In this document: positions 7,765 to 15,338 of the stretch, piece after piece
Position numbering within the stretch: the first letter of the stretch is position 1
How the letters are laid out: each line of letters opens with the position of its first letter
Origin: Ochromonadaceae sp. CCMP2298
Taxonomy: Eukaryota; Sar; Synurophyceae; Ochromonadales; Ochromonadaceae
DNA length: 15,338 nt
Direction: 5' to 3'
NCBI GenBank assembly: GCA_026770595.1
Contig: MU634127.1
Location: 1 to 15,338 of the forward strand
Translations under genes and position numbers: made by a program
The notes under the pieces: model-generated
What the model saw: only the letters and a program-made list of their open reading frames with translations
The model's database searches: none
Told to the model about the DNA's origin: nothing

Positions 7765-9588
7765 ATGATCAAGAGCGACGCCTACCGGGCCGAGCACGAG
7801 TCCTTCGTCTCCAATGGGAAAGGCACCAGTGTGGGGTGCATCATGGCCTACATAGCCCACGTGCCTGCCTTCATCGTACTTCTCAAGCTCTCCCAGGGCT
7901 TCCGCAAGCCCCGCATCGTGCGCGACGTCGCGGTCCTGGTGGTGCCCACGCTGCTGTCGATGACAGTTCTGGCTGAGTACAACTACTGGTCTCTGACCTG
8001 CATCATCGTGCTGCTCACCATCGCGGTCAACACCTCGCAGCGAGATTCGCACACAGATACAGCCGATGTGGGCGATCAGGGGATGGGCTACCAGAACACG
8101 TCCTATCTGACGCTCTTCAAAGGTGAGACCCAGTCCTGACTCCTGACTTCCGACTCCTGACTCCTAACTTCCACCGCATCTCTCCGCCAACGCGTTGTGC
8201 ACTGCACACTTCTATACCGAAACACCCACACTCACATCTCCAACACCCAAACACCCACACAACCCCCCCACCACCACACACACGCCCGCTCCCCTATAGG
8301 AGTGAACGTGATGATCACCTGCATCGCCATCCTCGCCGTGGACTTCCGCATATTCCCCCGCCGCTTCGCGAAGACCGAGACCTTCGGCGTATCTTTAATG
8401 GACATAGGCGTGGGCACTTTCATCGTCTCATCAGCCATGACCTCCAGGTACGCCCGCGGACAGCCCACCAAGCCCCAGACACAGACACAGACCCAGTCCC
8501 AGGCCCAGTCAGAGGGCCTTCTCTCCCGCCTGCCCTTGCGCATCTCAGCCCAGCACCTAGCAGTACTGATGCTGGGCGTGGGTCGCTTCGTAGTGTTGCG
8601 GGCGATAAACTACCAAGAGCACGTCAGCGAGTACGGACTGCACTGGAACTTCTTCGTCACCCTCTTCTGCGTATGGTCTGCGGCAGACGCTCTGCACGCC
8701 ATACCTAGACGCTTTCTGGTGTGGATAGCGCTCTTCTGGCTGATCTCTTACCAAACGCTACTCATAGCCACCCCCCTTACTGACTACATATTGTCCTCCA
8801 CGCGGCTCAATATAATCTCCGCGAACAAGGAGGGCATCTGCTCTTTGATGGGGTACATACCCCTGTACCTGCTCTCGGAGTCCTTCTCATACAACATCTG
8901 CTTTAACCGGGGCAGGACGCGCAGCCACAGCAGGGAGATCCTAGGAACGTCCCCAAAAGAGGAGGAGGTGGAGGAGGAGGAAGTGGAGGAGGTGGAGGAG
9001 GTGGAGGAGGACGGCGCTGAGGTGGCTGTCGCGGCGCTCTCGTCCTCTGGCGGGGACACAGCGGAAATGGCAGAGGAGACGGGTGGGGCAGATGTGGACG
9101 TGGGCGTGGTCGGTGTGGAGAGCGGGGGCGATGGTAGCGGTGCCAATGCATTCGACAGCCGCAGCCGTGTAGTGCGCTGGAACAAGTTGTTACTACAGAA
9201 GCTCTCGGTGTGCTCACTGGTGCTGTGGGTGGCGTGGCTGGCCGGCGCGTCTGTGCAGCCCACCTCAAGGAGACTCGTGAACCTCACCTACGTCGCATTA
9301 GTGCTCGCAATAACGATGTCCATGCTGCTGATGATGTACGTCGCAGACACGCTCTCATACGGCCCCACCGTGTGCGTACTCACACTGCACTATTTCTCCC
9401 GCCACTCATTGGTGGTATTTTTAGCGGCCAACCTGCTAACCGGATTGGTCAATATATGCTTCAGGACTATATACGCATCTAGGGTAGGGGCGCTGTGCAT
9501 ACTTAGTACGTACGTTTTGCTCATCACGTGCGCTGCCTGGGCGGCCGAGTCACTGAGACACTTCAAGGCTGCGAAGATGCGATCATAG
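7765..9588 (+). CDS. PIGW: GPI-anchor inositol acyltransferase GWT1/PIG-W
   Basis: Exons 7765-8122 and 8300-9588 (177-base intron, gtgaga..ctatag, phase 1) give 548 residues, against about 490-504 in yeast and human. This ER multi-pass enzyme acylates the inositol of glucosaminyl-phosphatidylinositol, an early step of GPI-anchor synthesis. Family hallmarks are the N-terminal HESFVSNGKGTSVG and, at the start of exon 2, ITCIAILAVDFRIFPRRFAK followed by TETFGVSLMDIGVG. Many hydrophobic segments follow to the end. Two inserts are unusual: a Gln/Thr-rich stretch near residues 176-192, and an acidic, then Gly/Val-rich, loop at about 339-412 encoded by GAGGAGGTG-type repeats. The extra length is mostly these inserts. 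The ATG gives the family's normal N-terminus. Confidence 0.95.
8123..8299 (+). repeat. GWT1 intron with CTGACTC repeats and a C/A-rich 3' half
   Basis: The intron opens gtgagac and has CTGACTC-type units at about 8134-8170, then a C/A tract (ACACCCACAC type, about 8220-8285) before ctatag. ORFs extending into it are artefacts. Confidence 0.8.
8955..9010 (+). repeat. Coding GAG/GTG trinucleotide repeat in GWT1
   Basis: An imperfect repeat of GAGGAGGTG units gives a run of Glu with interspersed Val in the middle loop of the acyltransferase. Such tracts often vary in length between strains. Confidence 0.85.
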
Positions 9589-9883
9589 TACGTACTGTAG
9601 ACACTGTGCACACCCAACACACCATGCACACATCCTTGCACACCCAACACTCTAGCACCTATGTCTTCATGTTTAATTGTAAAAACTTGTTCTAAGTACA
9701 GCTCGTATGCAGTATGTCTTCTGTCCTATATCCTTTGTTCCTCTATCATATGCAGTATGATGCAGTATGTCGTATGTATGTTATGTTCATAAGGACGTCC
9801 CTAACTCCCTCAGTCTATCAGTCCATCAGCCCATAGGTCAGTCCCTACCCCTTCTCGGTGCCTCAGTCTTAAGCCCCCCCCCC
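9589..9883. other. Convergent 3' space, GWT1 / ArfB, with short direct repeats
   Basis: No gene seen in these 295 bases. TGCACACCCAACAC occurs twice (about 9607 and 9636). GCAGTATG occurs three times (about 9708, 9752 and 9762) among other TATG-rich sequence. A run of ten C lies next to the ArfB stop codon. Confidence 0.6.
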
Positions 9884-10766
9884 TTAGTCCATCAGATCAC
9901 CAAAGTCCTTCTGATTCCTCGTGCTCTTCACCGCGCCCCTCTTCCGCTTCTCGTCCTTCCTCTTCACCTTGCCTGCATTGCTCATGCCCACCCACATCTG
10001 CCGCTCCTTGGGCTCCACCTGTGCCTCTGCCACCATCTCACGCAGCTTGTCGATGCAGTCCTCGCGGTTGCGGGACTGGGTTCTGCAGTTGGCAGGAGGG
10101 AGGAAGGAGCAGTGAGCAAGCAGGGACAAAGGAGAAGGGATTAGTGAGCAGATAGAAGAAAGAAGAAGGAAGGCGTATGAGCGTGCTCACCTGAACTCCT
10201 GCGAGGACACGATCAGCTCCCCATCCTTGCTGACCTTGTTGCTCTGGTAATCCGCCAACCTCCGACGCACGTCAGGCTCCAGCCAGTCCGCCGACTCCAC
10301 GTGGAATCTCGCCTCCGCCTTGGTGTTCAGCTTGTTAACATTCTGCCCACCGGGGCCGGAGGATCTTGCGTAAGCGAAGCTGATTCTGTGGGTGTGGTTG
10401 TGGGTGGTGTGTGGGTGTGAGGGTGTGGGAGTGAGGGTGTGTGATTGGGGCGAGTTGGCGAGGGTTTGTAATGAAAATGAGGGTATGAGATAGGGGGTCA
10501 TGAGCTCGGACTTCATTGTGTATCGTTCGGGCGTACCTGTCCAACGGGAGCACAACTGCCTTGATCAGCTTCTGCATCTCCTTCGCATCCAGCGCCATCT
10601 TCAACTGCGCACCCAGCTGCAACCCACCCAGCTGGGATCGCATAGCGCCATTCCCACTGACCACTTTGAACTGACTCGTAGCTATAGTAGAATGAAAACC
10701 ATTGACATCTTGACTCGCCAGTAAGCACAGCAGCAGTAGAAAGGCGGACAGTTGCTGGCCCGACAT
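9884..10766 (-). CDS. arfB: ArfB/ICT1-type peptidyl-tRNA hydrolase with a bipartite plastid-targeting leader
   Basis: Exons 10766-10537, 10385-10191 and 10082-9884 give 207 residues, with frame kept across introns of 151 and 108 bases. ArfB/ICT1 proteins are codon-independent release factors. They insert a GGQ loop into the peptidyl-transferase centre of stalled ribosomes, and a basic tail fills the empty mRNA channel. Here RSSGPGGQNVNKLNTKAEAR (84-103) is the catalytic domain, with GGQ at 89-91, and the last 35 residues are Lys/Arg-rich (KRKDEKRKRGAVK). Residues 6-18 are a hydrophobic signal-peptide core ending in VNG, with Phe24 next. Signal peptide then Phe is the leader type used for plastids of secondary red origin. 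The catalytic domain starts near residue 65, so the leader plus linker is an extension of about 60 residues. Plastid location is inferred. Confidence 0.94.
10386..10536 (-). repeat. ArfB intron 1 with CACACCC-rich 3' half
   Basis: On the coding strand the intron runs from gtacgc to cccacag. Its second half is a C/A repeat (ACCCTCAC, CACACCC), the same style seen in plus-strand genes here. Confidence 0.8.
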
Positions 10767-11256
10767 GGTCGGGGGGTGGTGGCGCTGATGGAGAAGCGGC
10801 TGTGTCCTTCGCACTGGGAACTTTGCTTAACCACCAGGGGGGGCGCAATGCTTCAGCCGCTCCTATAGCTTGCGAGAGAATGAGATTGAGGACTCGACTC
10901 CCTACAAAAGATGGTGCCAATGTGTTTGGAAAGCTAAAACCCTCAGAAACCAAGTGGACGAAAATCAACACCCTCTGTAAACTTCAAGGTCAAAAATGCT
11001 GTCTCTTCACTTTTCGTATTCTTGTTGCTTCTTTCCGTGCCTTTATGCATGGCATCGAAATTTTATGTACAAGTAGTTTGGAGTCAGCAGTGTGGAGTCA
11101 GCAGTAACACAATGAGAAGATATCGCATAGGCAGGTAGACGACTGCCCTGAAATTGGTTCGGCGAGGGTGCATGAGATACCCTGCCGGTAAGAGGTACCG
11201 GTATGGCGCTATGAATATGTGCCATATGCTATGTCGCCACTCCGCAGTGCTGAGGG
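10767..11256 (-). promoter_or_regulatory. Region upstream of ArfB, no gene seen
   Basis: These 490 bases lie between the ArfB start and the stop of the CX9C gene, both on the minus strand, so they hold the ArfB promoter and the neighbour's 3' UTR. GGAGTCAGCAG occurs twice with a 14-base spacing (11080 and 11094). It contains TCAGCA, half of a MARE/bZIP-like site. The other ORFs here have no protein-like features. Confidence 0.4.
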
Positions 11257-11688
11257 CTAGTCAGAGAACCAAGAGGGCTTCTCTTTGTACTTGAATGTGG
11301 TGTTTCCTGGCTTCAGCGAGTCCAGGTAGTGGTTCGTCTCTCGGTACATTGCCTGAGGACGCGGGTGCAAGAAAGTACGTACGACGGCACACAGGAGCAG
11401 GAAGGCGGGTGTTGGAGCGGGGAGGGTGTGAGGGAAGAGATTAGCATGGACTCCACTCCAAAATTGGGGAGTTGAAAAGTGCAGTGCACCGTCCACGAGG
11501 CATACCTTCTTCTTGTCCTCTTCCTTGACCACCTTCGCGTACATGCACTTCCTCCAGTCGGCCACAAAGGTGCCGCAGTTCTCCGCCTCGCCGTGCTTGT
11601 ATATATGGCTGAACTGGATACTCGGCTTCAAGCATCGCACGAAATCGTCGTGGAAGATGTTGCAATCGGGAAAGCTATCCTCCTCCAT
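11257..11688 (-). CDS. Twin-CX9C protein of the UPF0545 / C22orf39 (PANTS) family
   Basis: Two exons, 11688-11506 and 11352-11257, separated by a 153-base intron in phase 0, give 92 residues (the human protein is about 105). The cysteines fall at 9, 19, 38 and 48: two exact CX9C pairs, the pattern of small helix-hairpin proteins oxidised by Mia40 in the mitochondrial intermembrane space. The spacing and the residues around the second pair (FVADWRKC) match the C22orf39 family, which has CEQWQRDLASC at the same place. The C-terminal exon carries YKEKPSWFSD. I chose ATG 11688 because the frame upstream is open but has no other near ATG and is not protein-like. Location and function are inferred from the fold; the molecular role is not settled. 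Confidence 0.85.
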   Translation of the reverse strand: MEEDSFPDCNIFHDDFVRCLKPSIQFSHIYKHGEAENCGTFVADWRKCMYAKVVKEEDKKKVCLVDGALHFSTPQFWSGVHANLFPHTLPAPTPAFLLLCAVVRTFLHPRPQAMYRETNHYLDSLKPGNTTFKYKEKPSWFSD

Positions 11689-12096
11689 CTCGGGGACAGG
11701 ATCGTGTGGCAGGGTGCAGAGGGGTGTTGCTACCAAGTACAGCAGCCAGCTGGGAGAACACAAGCAGCTGAGCTTCCCGCTCACGTTACTTGAAAGACGG
11801 AGATCAACCCACTTCCAGAGAATGTGATGCAGTGTGTGAGAAAGCTTGTGCCCAAAAAACAGTGTCTGGAGTTTCGTGGAAAGGTGGCGTTTTGCGACGT
11901 AACCGTCGATGCTTTTGAAACCGAGGGAAAGCTTTCCAGCTTTGGAAAGCTTTCCAAAGCTCACACATCTCCGCTTGCGAAGGGTCCTTTCTCTCATCGA
12001 CGGTGCCCTAACCGCCCAACCGACCCAGCGGCGACGAAGAGGCACCCTCCTGGACCTCTGCAACCGTCGCACTGCGCGGCACGAATCAGAGGCTTC
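11689..12096. promoter_or_regulatory. Divergent promoter region with a 24-bp perfect palindrome
   Basis: These 408 bases lie between outward-facing start codons. AGCTTTGGAAAGCTTTCCAAAGCT (11938-11961) is a perfect 24-bp palindrome. Its core GGAAAGCTTTCC also occurs alone at 11926-11937, so two 12-bp palindromes lie 18 bases apart centre to centre. Frames remain open through most of the region on both strands, but I see no domain in them. Confidence 0.6.
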
Positions 12097-13184
12097 ATGA
12101 AGTCCTACGAGGACAACCTCACCGAGGCCATCCGCAAAGCCAAGGATGAAAAAAACGCCCGAGTGCGAGGCAGCCGCCGCAAGGAGGGTACCTACCCCTC
12201 CTTGAACGGGGCTCTGGCTGCGCCGGGCAAGGGTGAGCAGGAGTTCGACGATGTGATCTCAGACGACGCGCAGTACGGGCGCATCCAGTTCTGGGACCTC
12301 AAGTACGCCACAGATCACGAGCCCTTCGAGTGGTACTATGGGTATGAGAGCTTCCGGGAGACGATACGTGAGAGCATTCCCCTAGACACCAGGGTCATGC
12401 TGGCTGGTTGCGGAAGCTCCAACATGCTGGGTGATATGGCCGACGACGGTTACGAAAACCTCGTGGCCGCAGACCTGTCCCGAGTGGTGATGACGCAGCT
12501 CAAGTACCGGTACCAGGACCAGCCCAAGATCAGCTTCTTCCAGGGCACTCTGACGGACACAGATCTACCGGAGGGGTCATTCGGCGCCATCGTGGACAAG
12601 GGTTTGTTCGACGCGCTGCTCTGCACCTCCACCGGCACCACCACCATCGCGCAGTATATGTACGAGGTAGAGAGGCTGCTGGACGACACAGGCGTGTTTA
12701 TTGTTATATCCTATGGGAACCCGGAGGTGCGTCTGCCCATGATGGAGCAGTTCGACATAGATGCGCCGCACTACACGCCCTGGAAGATCGAGATACAGGC
12801 TCTGCGTGAGTGACCCCACTACTCTGCTACTATGCTTACTATGCTACCCTGCTATCCCGCTTCCATGCTACCCTGCTGTTCAGCGCCCACCTCTAACACT
12901 ATGCACCTCCTCTCACACGCTTCCTGCATGCTATATACTGTATGCTGTATGCTCTACTGCCCCATCCTCTATGCTGCTGTCCAGTCAAGCCCAAGGAATT
13001 CCCCGAAGAGGAGCTGTCCCCCGCCGACCCCGACTCGTACTACTTCGTCTACGTGATCGTGAAGCAGAAGGAGATGGTGCTGAAGAAGGGTGTCAAACTG
13101 GGTCGCATCAACGCCAAGGCGCTCAAGGCCCTGCAGCCCACGCGCAAGAAGGCGCCCAACCTCAAGCCCACAGGACAGTCCTAG
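12097..13184 (+). CDS. Class I SAM methyltransferase, EEF1A-lysine methyltransferase-like (EEF1AKMT4/METTL13 type)
   Basis: Exons 12097-12805 and 12985-13184 (179-base intron, phase 1) give 302 residues. Landmarks are FWDLKYATDHEPFEWYYGYE (65-84), the family's substrate-side signature; the SAM-binding motif LAGCGSSNM (102-110); the acidic Asp126 after strand 2; GSFGAIVDKGLFDALLC (160-176), the post-motif typical of METTL13/EEF1AKMT4; and VFIVISYGNPEVRLP (200-214). Known members methylate lysines of elongation factor eEF1A in the cytosol; this substrate is inferred. Residues 1-55 and the Lys-rich C-terminal tail (KKGVKLGRINAKALKAL region) are extra. The frame stays open upstream to about 11824, so a longer N-terminus starting at the ATG at 11827 cannot be excluded. 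ATG 12097 is chosen because upstream translation looks random and includes the palindrome. Confidence 0.9.
12806..12984 (+). repeat. Methyltransferase intron with ATGCTACCCTGCT repeats
   Basis: Donor gtgagtg, acceptor gtccag. The interior holds repeats of ATGCTACCCTGCT and CTATGCTGTATGC type at about 12830-12975, again low complexity and pyrimidine-rich. Confidence 0.8.
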
Positions 13185-13944
13185 ACTAAGGGAGGAGGGC
13201 GGCCCAGGGGCGTGGGGGTATTGGGGTTGGGGTGCACAGAGGCGCCTCCGCTGCTAGGATCCAGGTGCCACATTCCAACGGGGAATGTGGGACAAAAAAG
13301 TATTGGGATGTTTGGGGGGTTATTACAGATTCCGGGGGTTGGGATGGGGGTAAGCAGTGGGCCTGAGGGAGTCCCAGCAGTAGCAATAAATGGCGGGGGT
13401 TTATACCCACTACCCAGTGCACGAAATATACATATAATAGATATTGTTTCAATGTAATCATAAAAAGAGGAAAGGGTCACTTTCTCATTTTCTTTCCTTG
13501 AACTTACTGCACGCCAAGATTATACGTTGGCACGCACTAGATTAAGTCGACACTTGGTACCAGAATGTATGCACGTATCACAAAGCAGAATTTCGGAAAC
13601 GAGGGTAGGCATTGAGGCAGTGAGGCAGGAAGGCCGAAGGCGCATGGGAAATTTGAGATATTTAAGATTACGAGGAATAGATACTCCAAATGCTTTTTCG
13701 TCAAAACATATAGTGAGGTTTTGGCTGCCAATAAGGGGGGCAGTTCGTTGGTGAAAAGTGAGTTATTTTTTTCACTATGGACAATTAATGACAGCGCGGC
13801 TTGCGCGTGCCACGAATTTCCCCAAAGGTTGGGAGCAGGCGCCAAGCGTTTCTGTGCTTGTTTTCACGCCTGTTCGTCCGGCCAGTTGTGGAATTCATGT
13901 TTTGGTTTCTAAGTGTCCCACACGGTGCACATATGCTGCAGGTG
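13185..13944. other. Gene-free stretch: 3' flank of the methyltransferase gene
   Basis: I find no coding region I can support in these 760 bases. They include a 9-bp-stem hairpin (13268-13290), an AATAAA at 13385-13390 that might be the methyltransferase polyadenylation signal, and an AT-richer part (13430-13800) with short ORFs on both strands that have no protein-like pattern. Confidence 0.5.
13268..13290 (+). other. 3' hairpin after the methyltransferase gene
   Basis: CCACATTCC pairs perfectly with GGAATGTGG across a 5-base loop (aacgg), 84 bases after the stop codon. It is probably in the 3' UTR. It is not followed by a histone-type downstream element that I can recognise. Confidence 0.6.
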
Positions 13945-14691
13945 CTATATCGTGCCTGCGATGAGCTCGAAGACGGTGCCTGATATACCGTAGTGCTTGT
14001 GTGGGGGGGGGGATGCTGCCCTTGCTATGTAGGTCTTGTCTTTCTCGGCAGAGTCTGAGTCCCCTGAGTCCGAGTCGGCCTCGCCCACTGCCTCGGAGTC
14101 GTTGGAGTCGTCGGAGCTGCGGTCGTTGGAGGTGGTGTCGCTCATGGTGTCGTCGTTCGTGGGGTCGCTCCAGTGAGTGCCCCTGTTGAGCACCACTAGA
14201 CTACTGGCCTCGAGGGGAGCGGAGGCGACAGAGGAGGTGGGAGAGCTCTCCAATGTTGATGCCTTGGACTCTCCGGGGGGAAGCAGATCTTCTGCGGAGG
14301 GCTGGTAGAGCGCCTCGAGGGCCTGCTTGGCGTGCGCGTGTCGGTGTCCGTTAAGCGCCCAGTACTCTCTCAGCTCCTCTAGAGCCTCGCCCTTGAACGT
14401 CTGGTAGCTCTGGCTATCCCAGAATAGTGTCTCCATCTCCCCCTGCAAGTCAGTCCTGCTAGGTACCAGACACACGCGTACTTTGGGGTCGAAGCAGACT
14501 CCTTTCGAAGAGCGGGAAGACGCGGTGCTGCTTTGCGTGGAGATCGAATCATCCGATGTCGCTCCTTCAACCGACTGTTCAAATCGTAAGAACCCCGAAG
14601 CAGTCCTCTCCGTGACGATCTTCAATATCTGCGGGTCTACCACCACCGACTCGTAGACATAATCGTCACTGCCGCCATTGCTGTCGCTCAT
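13945..14691 (-). CDS. Disordered protein with a short conserved core (stramenopile-type unknown domain)
   Basis: A single-exon gene of 248 residues from ATG 14691. An in-frame ATG at 14754 would add 21 residues. The order is: an acidic N-terminus (residues 1-30); a Ser/Thr-rich stretch (about 45-63); a core from GVCFDPKVRVCLVPSRTDL to TLFWDSQSYQTFKGEALEEL (about 64-110); then a long Ser/Asp-rich low-complexity region and the end PPPHKHYGISGTVFELIAG. The core, a VRVxLVPxR strand followed by a W..Y..F helix, resembles from memory a motif common in diatom and oomycete proteins of unknown function. I do not know its role. Ser-Asp runs suggest CK2-type phosphorylation, as inference. Confidence 0.72.
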   Translation of the reverse strand: MSDSNGGSDDYVYESVVVDPQILKIVTERTASGFLRFEQSVEGATSDDSISTQSSTASSRSSKGVCFDPKVRVCLVPSRTDLQGEMETLFWDSQSYQTFKGEALEELREYWALNGHRHAHAKQALEALYQPSAEDLLPPGESKASTLESSPTSSVASAPLEASSLVVLNRGTHWSDPTNDDTMSDTTSNDRSSDDSNDSEAVGEADSDSGDSDSAEKDKTYIARAASPPPHKHYGISGTVFELIAGTI

Positions 14692-14880
14692 TACCGATGT
14701 CCGCGGCCTCCTGGACAACTTGGTCCGCCGCCATAGCTGAGACCTTGAGAGCATCGCACAACACGGCCTCGGATCCAATGCAGATCTCTCAGTTGCTCAC
14801 CTCCTGCACTCGAGCGATAACTATGCGTGCCGCTGCGCCTTAACGTCAGTGATGCATAGGCGTTCTCACAACGTCAGTGA
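14692..14880 (-). promoter_or_regulatory. Upstream region of the disordered-protein gene with two AACGTCAGTGA sites
   Basis: AACGTCAGTGA occurs at 14842-14852 and again at 14870-14880. Read on the gene's strand it is TCACTGACGTT, containing TGACGT, the core of CREB/bZIP sites. Two more partial copies (TCAGTGA) follow at about 14888-14903. The position 150-190 bases upstream of the start fits a promoter element. Confidence 0.45.
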
Positions 14881-15338
14881 ATCAACTCAGTGAAAGTCAG
14901 TGAACAAAGAGAATGCAACCCGTCCAACCCCCTGTTCTTTCTGCAGAACCGTCTTCTGGCTGCCTCGTCACGCGGAAAACCGGGCCCAGTTGCCTCTTCG
15001 CTGGCAGGGTTGACCAAGGAGATTGGCATTTTGGTTCTGGGTCGAAGCCTGAGGGGCACGCCATTACTGGTGGGACAAAATCAAGATCCAAATCCCCCTC
15101 CCAAAAAAGATCCATGAAAAACTGCAACTTACCAGTAACGGCGCCTATAACCTAAATTTGTTGTATATTAACGACTATCTCACTGGTGCAAAAGCCGCCA
15201 GACCTATATGAGTCACACCCCCTGTCGATTGTTCTAGAAATCGGGTTACAAATGACCCAAATGTCTCACTGTGAATTTTGCCAAAGCCCTGGGATTTGTC
15301 TCTTGCTTGAGGGGGCGTGTATACACGCCAATGGTTGT
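14881..15338. other. Right flank, no gene seen
   Basis: ORFs of 60-80 codons occur on both strands, but none shows a domain, a good start context or coding-like composition. TTCTAGAA (about 15232-15239) is a palindrome that fits a heat-shock element core, but one unit is not evidence of function. Confidence 0.4.

Noticed and set aside
11257-12072. A 271-codon continuous minus-strand ORF over the CX9C gene
   Set aside because: Its first half is promoter DNA including the 24-bp palindrome and its end crosses an intron; only the two-exon, 92-residue model fits the twin-CX9C family.
11824-12096. N-terminal extension of the methyltransferase from the ATG at 11827
   Set aside because: The frame is open but the residues are not organised as a targeting peptide or domain; kept only as an alternative start.
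13537-13845. Possible small gene on the minus strand
   Set aside because: The 102-codon frame shows no domain, starts in AT-rich non-coding-like sequence and has no partner exon.
14874-15155. Four overlapping ORFs at the right edge
   Set aside because: Overlapping frames on both strands with no domain or start context; no reason to prefer any.

Overview
The window looks like compact nuclear DNA from a eukaryotic microbe, most likely a photosynthetic protist with a complex (secondary, red-lineage) plastid, perhaps a stramenopile alga. Four things point there. Spliceosomal introns with GT..AG borders run through the genes. The products are typically eukaryotic: GRWD1/Rrb1, ribosomal protein eS26, Get4, GWT1/PIG-W, and a twin-CX9C protein. 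At the left edge lies the tail of a Clp protease subunit of the plastid ClpR type. An ArfB/ICT1 peptidyl-tRNA hydrolase carries a signal peptide followed directly by Phe, the usual leader of proteins sent to plastids of secondary red origin. A disordered protein at the right end has a short core that resembles, from memory, a motif common in diatom and oomycete proteins. I cannot name the species.

Layout, left to right: the last exon of a ClpR-like gene (+, 31-183); a gene-free stretch (184-1020) with a dense CGAGTGG/CCACTCG cluster and a 189-bp foldback; GRWD1/RRB1 (+, single exon); RPS26 (-, 3 exons); GET4 (+, 3 coding exons); an unrecognised ARM/HEAT-like protein (-, 5 exons); GWT1/PIGW (+, 2 exons); a plastid ArfB (-, 3 exons); a PANTS/C22orf39-type CX9C protein (-, 2 exons); an EEF1A-lysine-methyltransferase-like protein (+, 2 exons); a 760-bp gap; a disordered protein (-, one exon); and 560 bp with no gene I can support. 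Ten genes in 15.3 kb, mostly alternating in strand, give three short divergent promoters (3225-3560, 7469-7764, 11689-12096) and several convergent 3' ends about 300 bp apart.

The genes do not form a pathway. They are housekeeping functions: ribosome assembly and structure (GRWD1, eS26), translation rescue (ArfB), translation-factor methylation (the methyltransferase), tail-anchored protein targeting to the ER (Get4), GPI-anchor synthesis in the ER (GWT1) and plastid proteolysis (ClpR-like). Reading frame is kept across every intron I placed, which supports the exon models.

The observations most worth a second look are: eS26 has lost one cysteine from each of its two zinc-binding CxxC pairs; the Clp subunit has Ala where the catalytic Asp should be; the foldback repeat lies upstream of GRWD1; a perfect 24-bp palindrome sits in a divergent promoter; and the 575-residue ARM-like protein has no family I can name. 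I did not find an obvious new multi-gene system.
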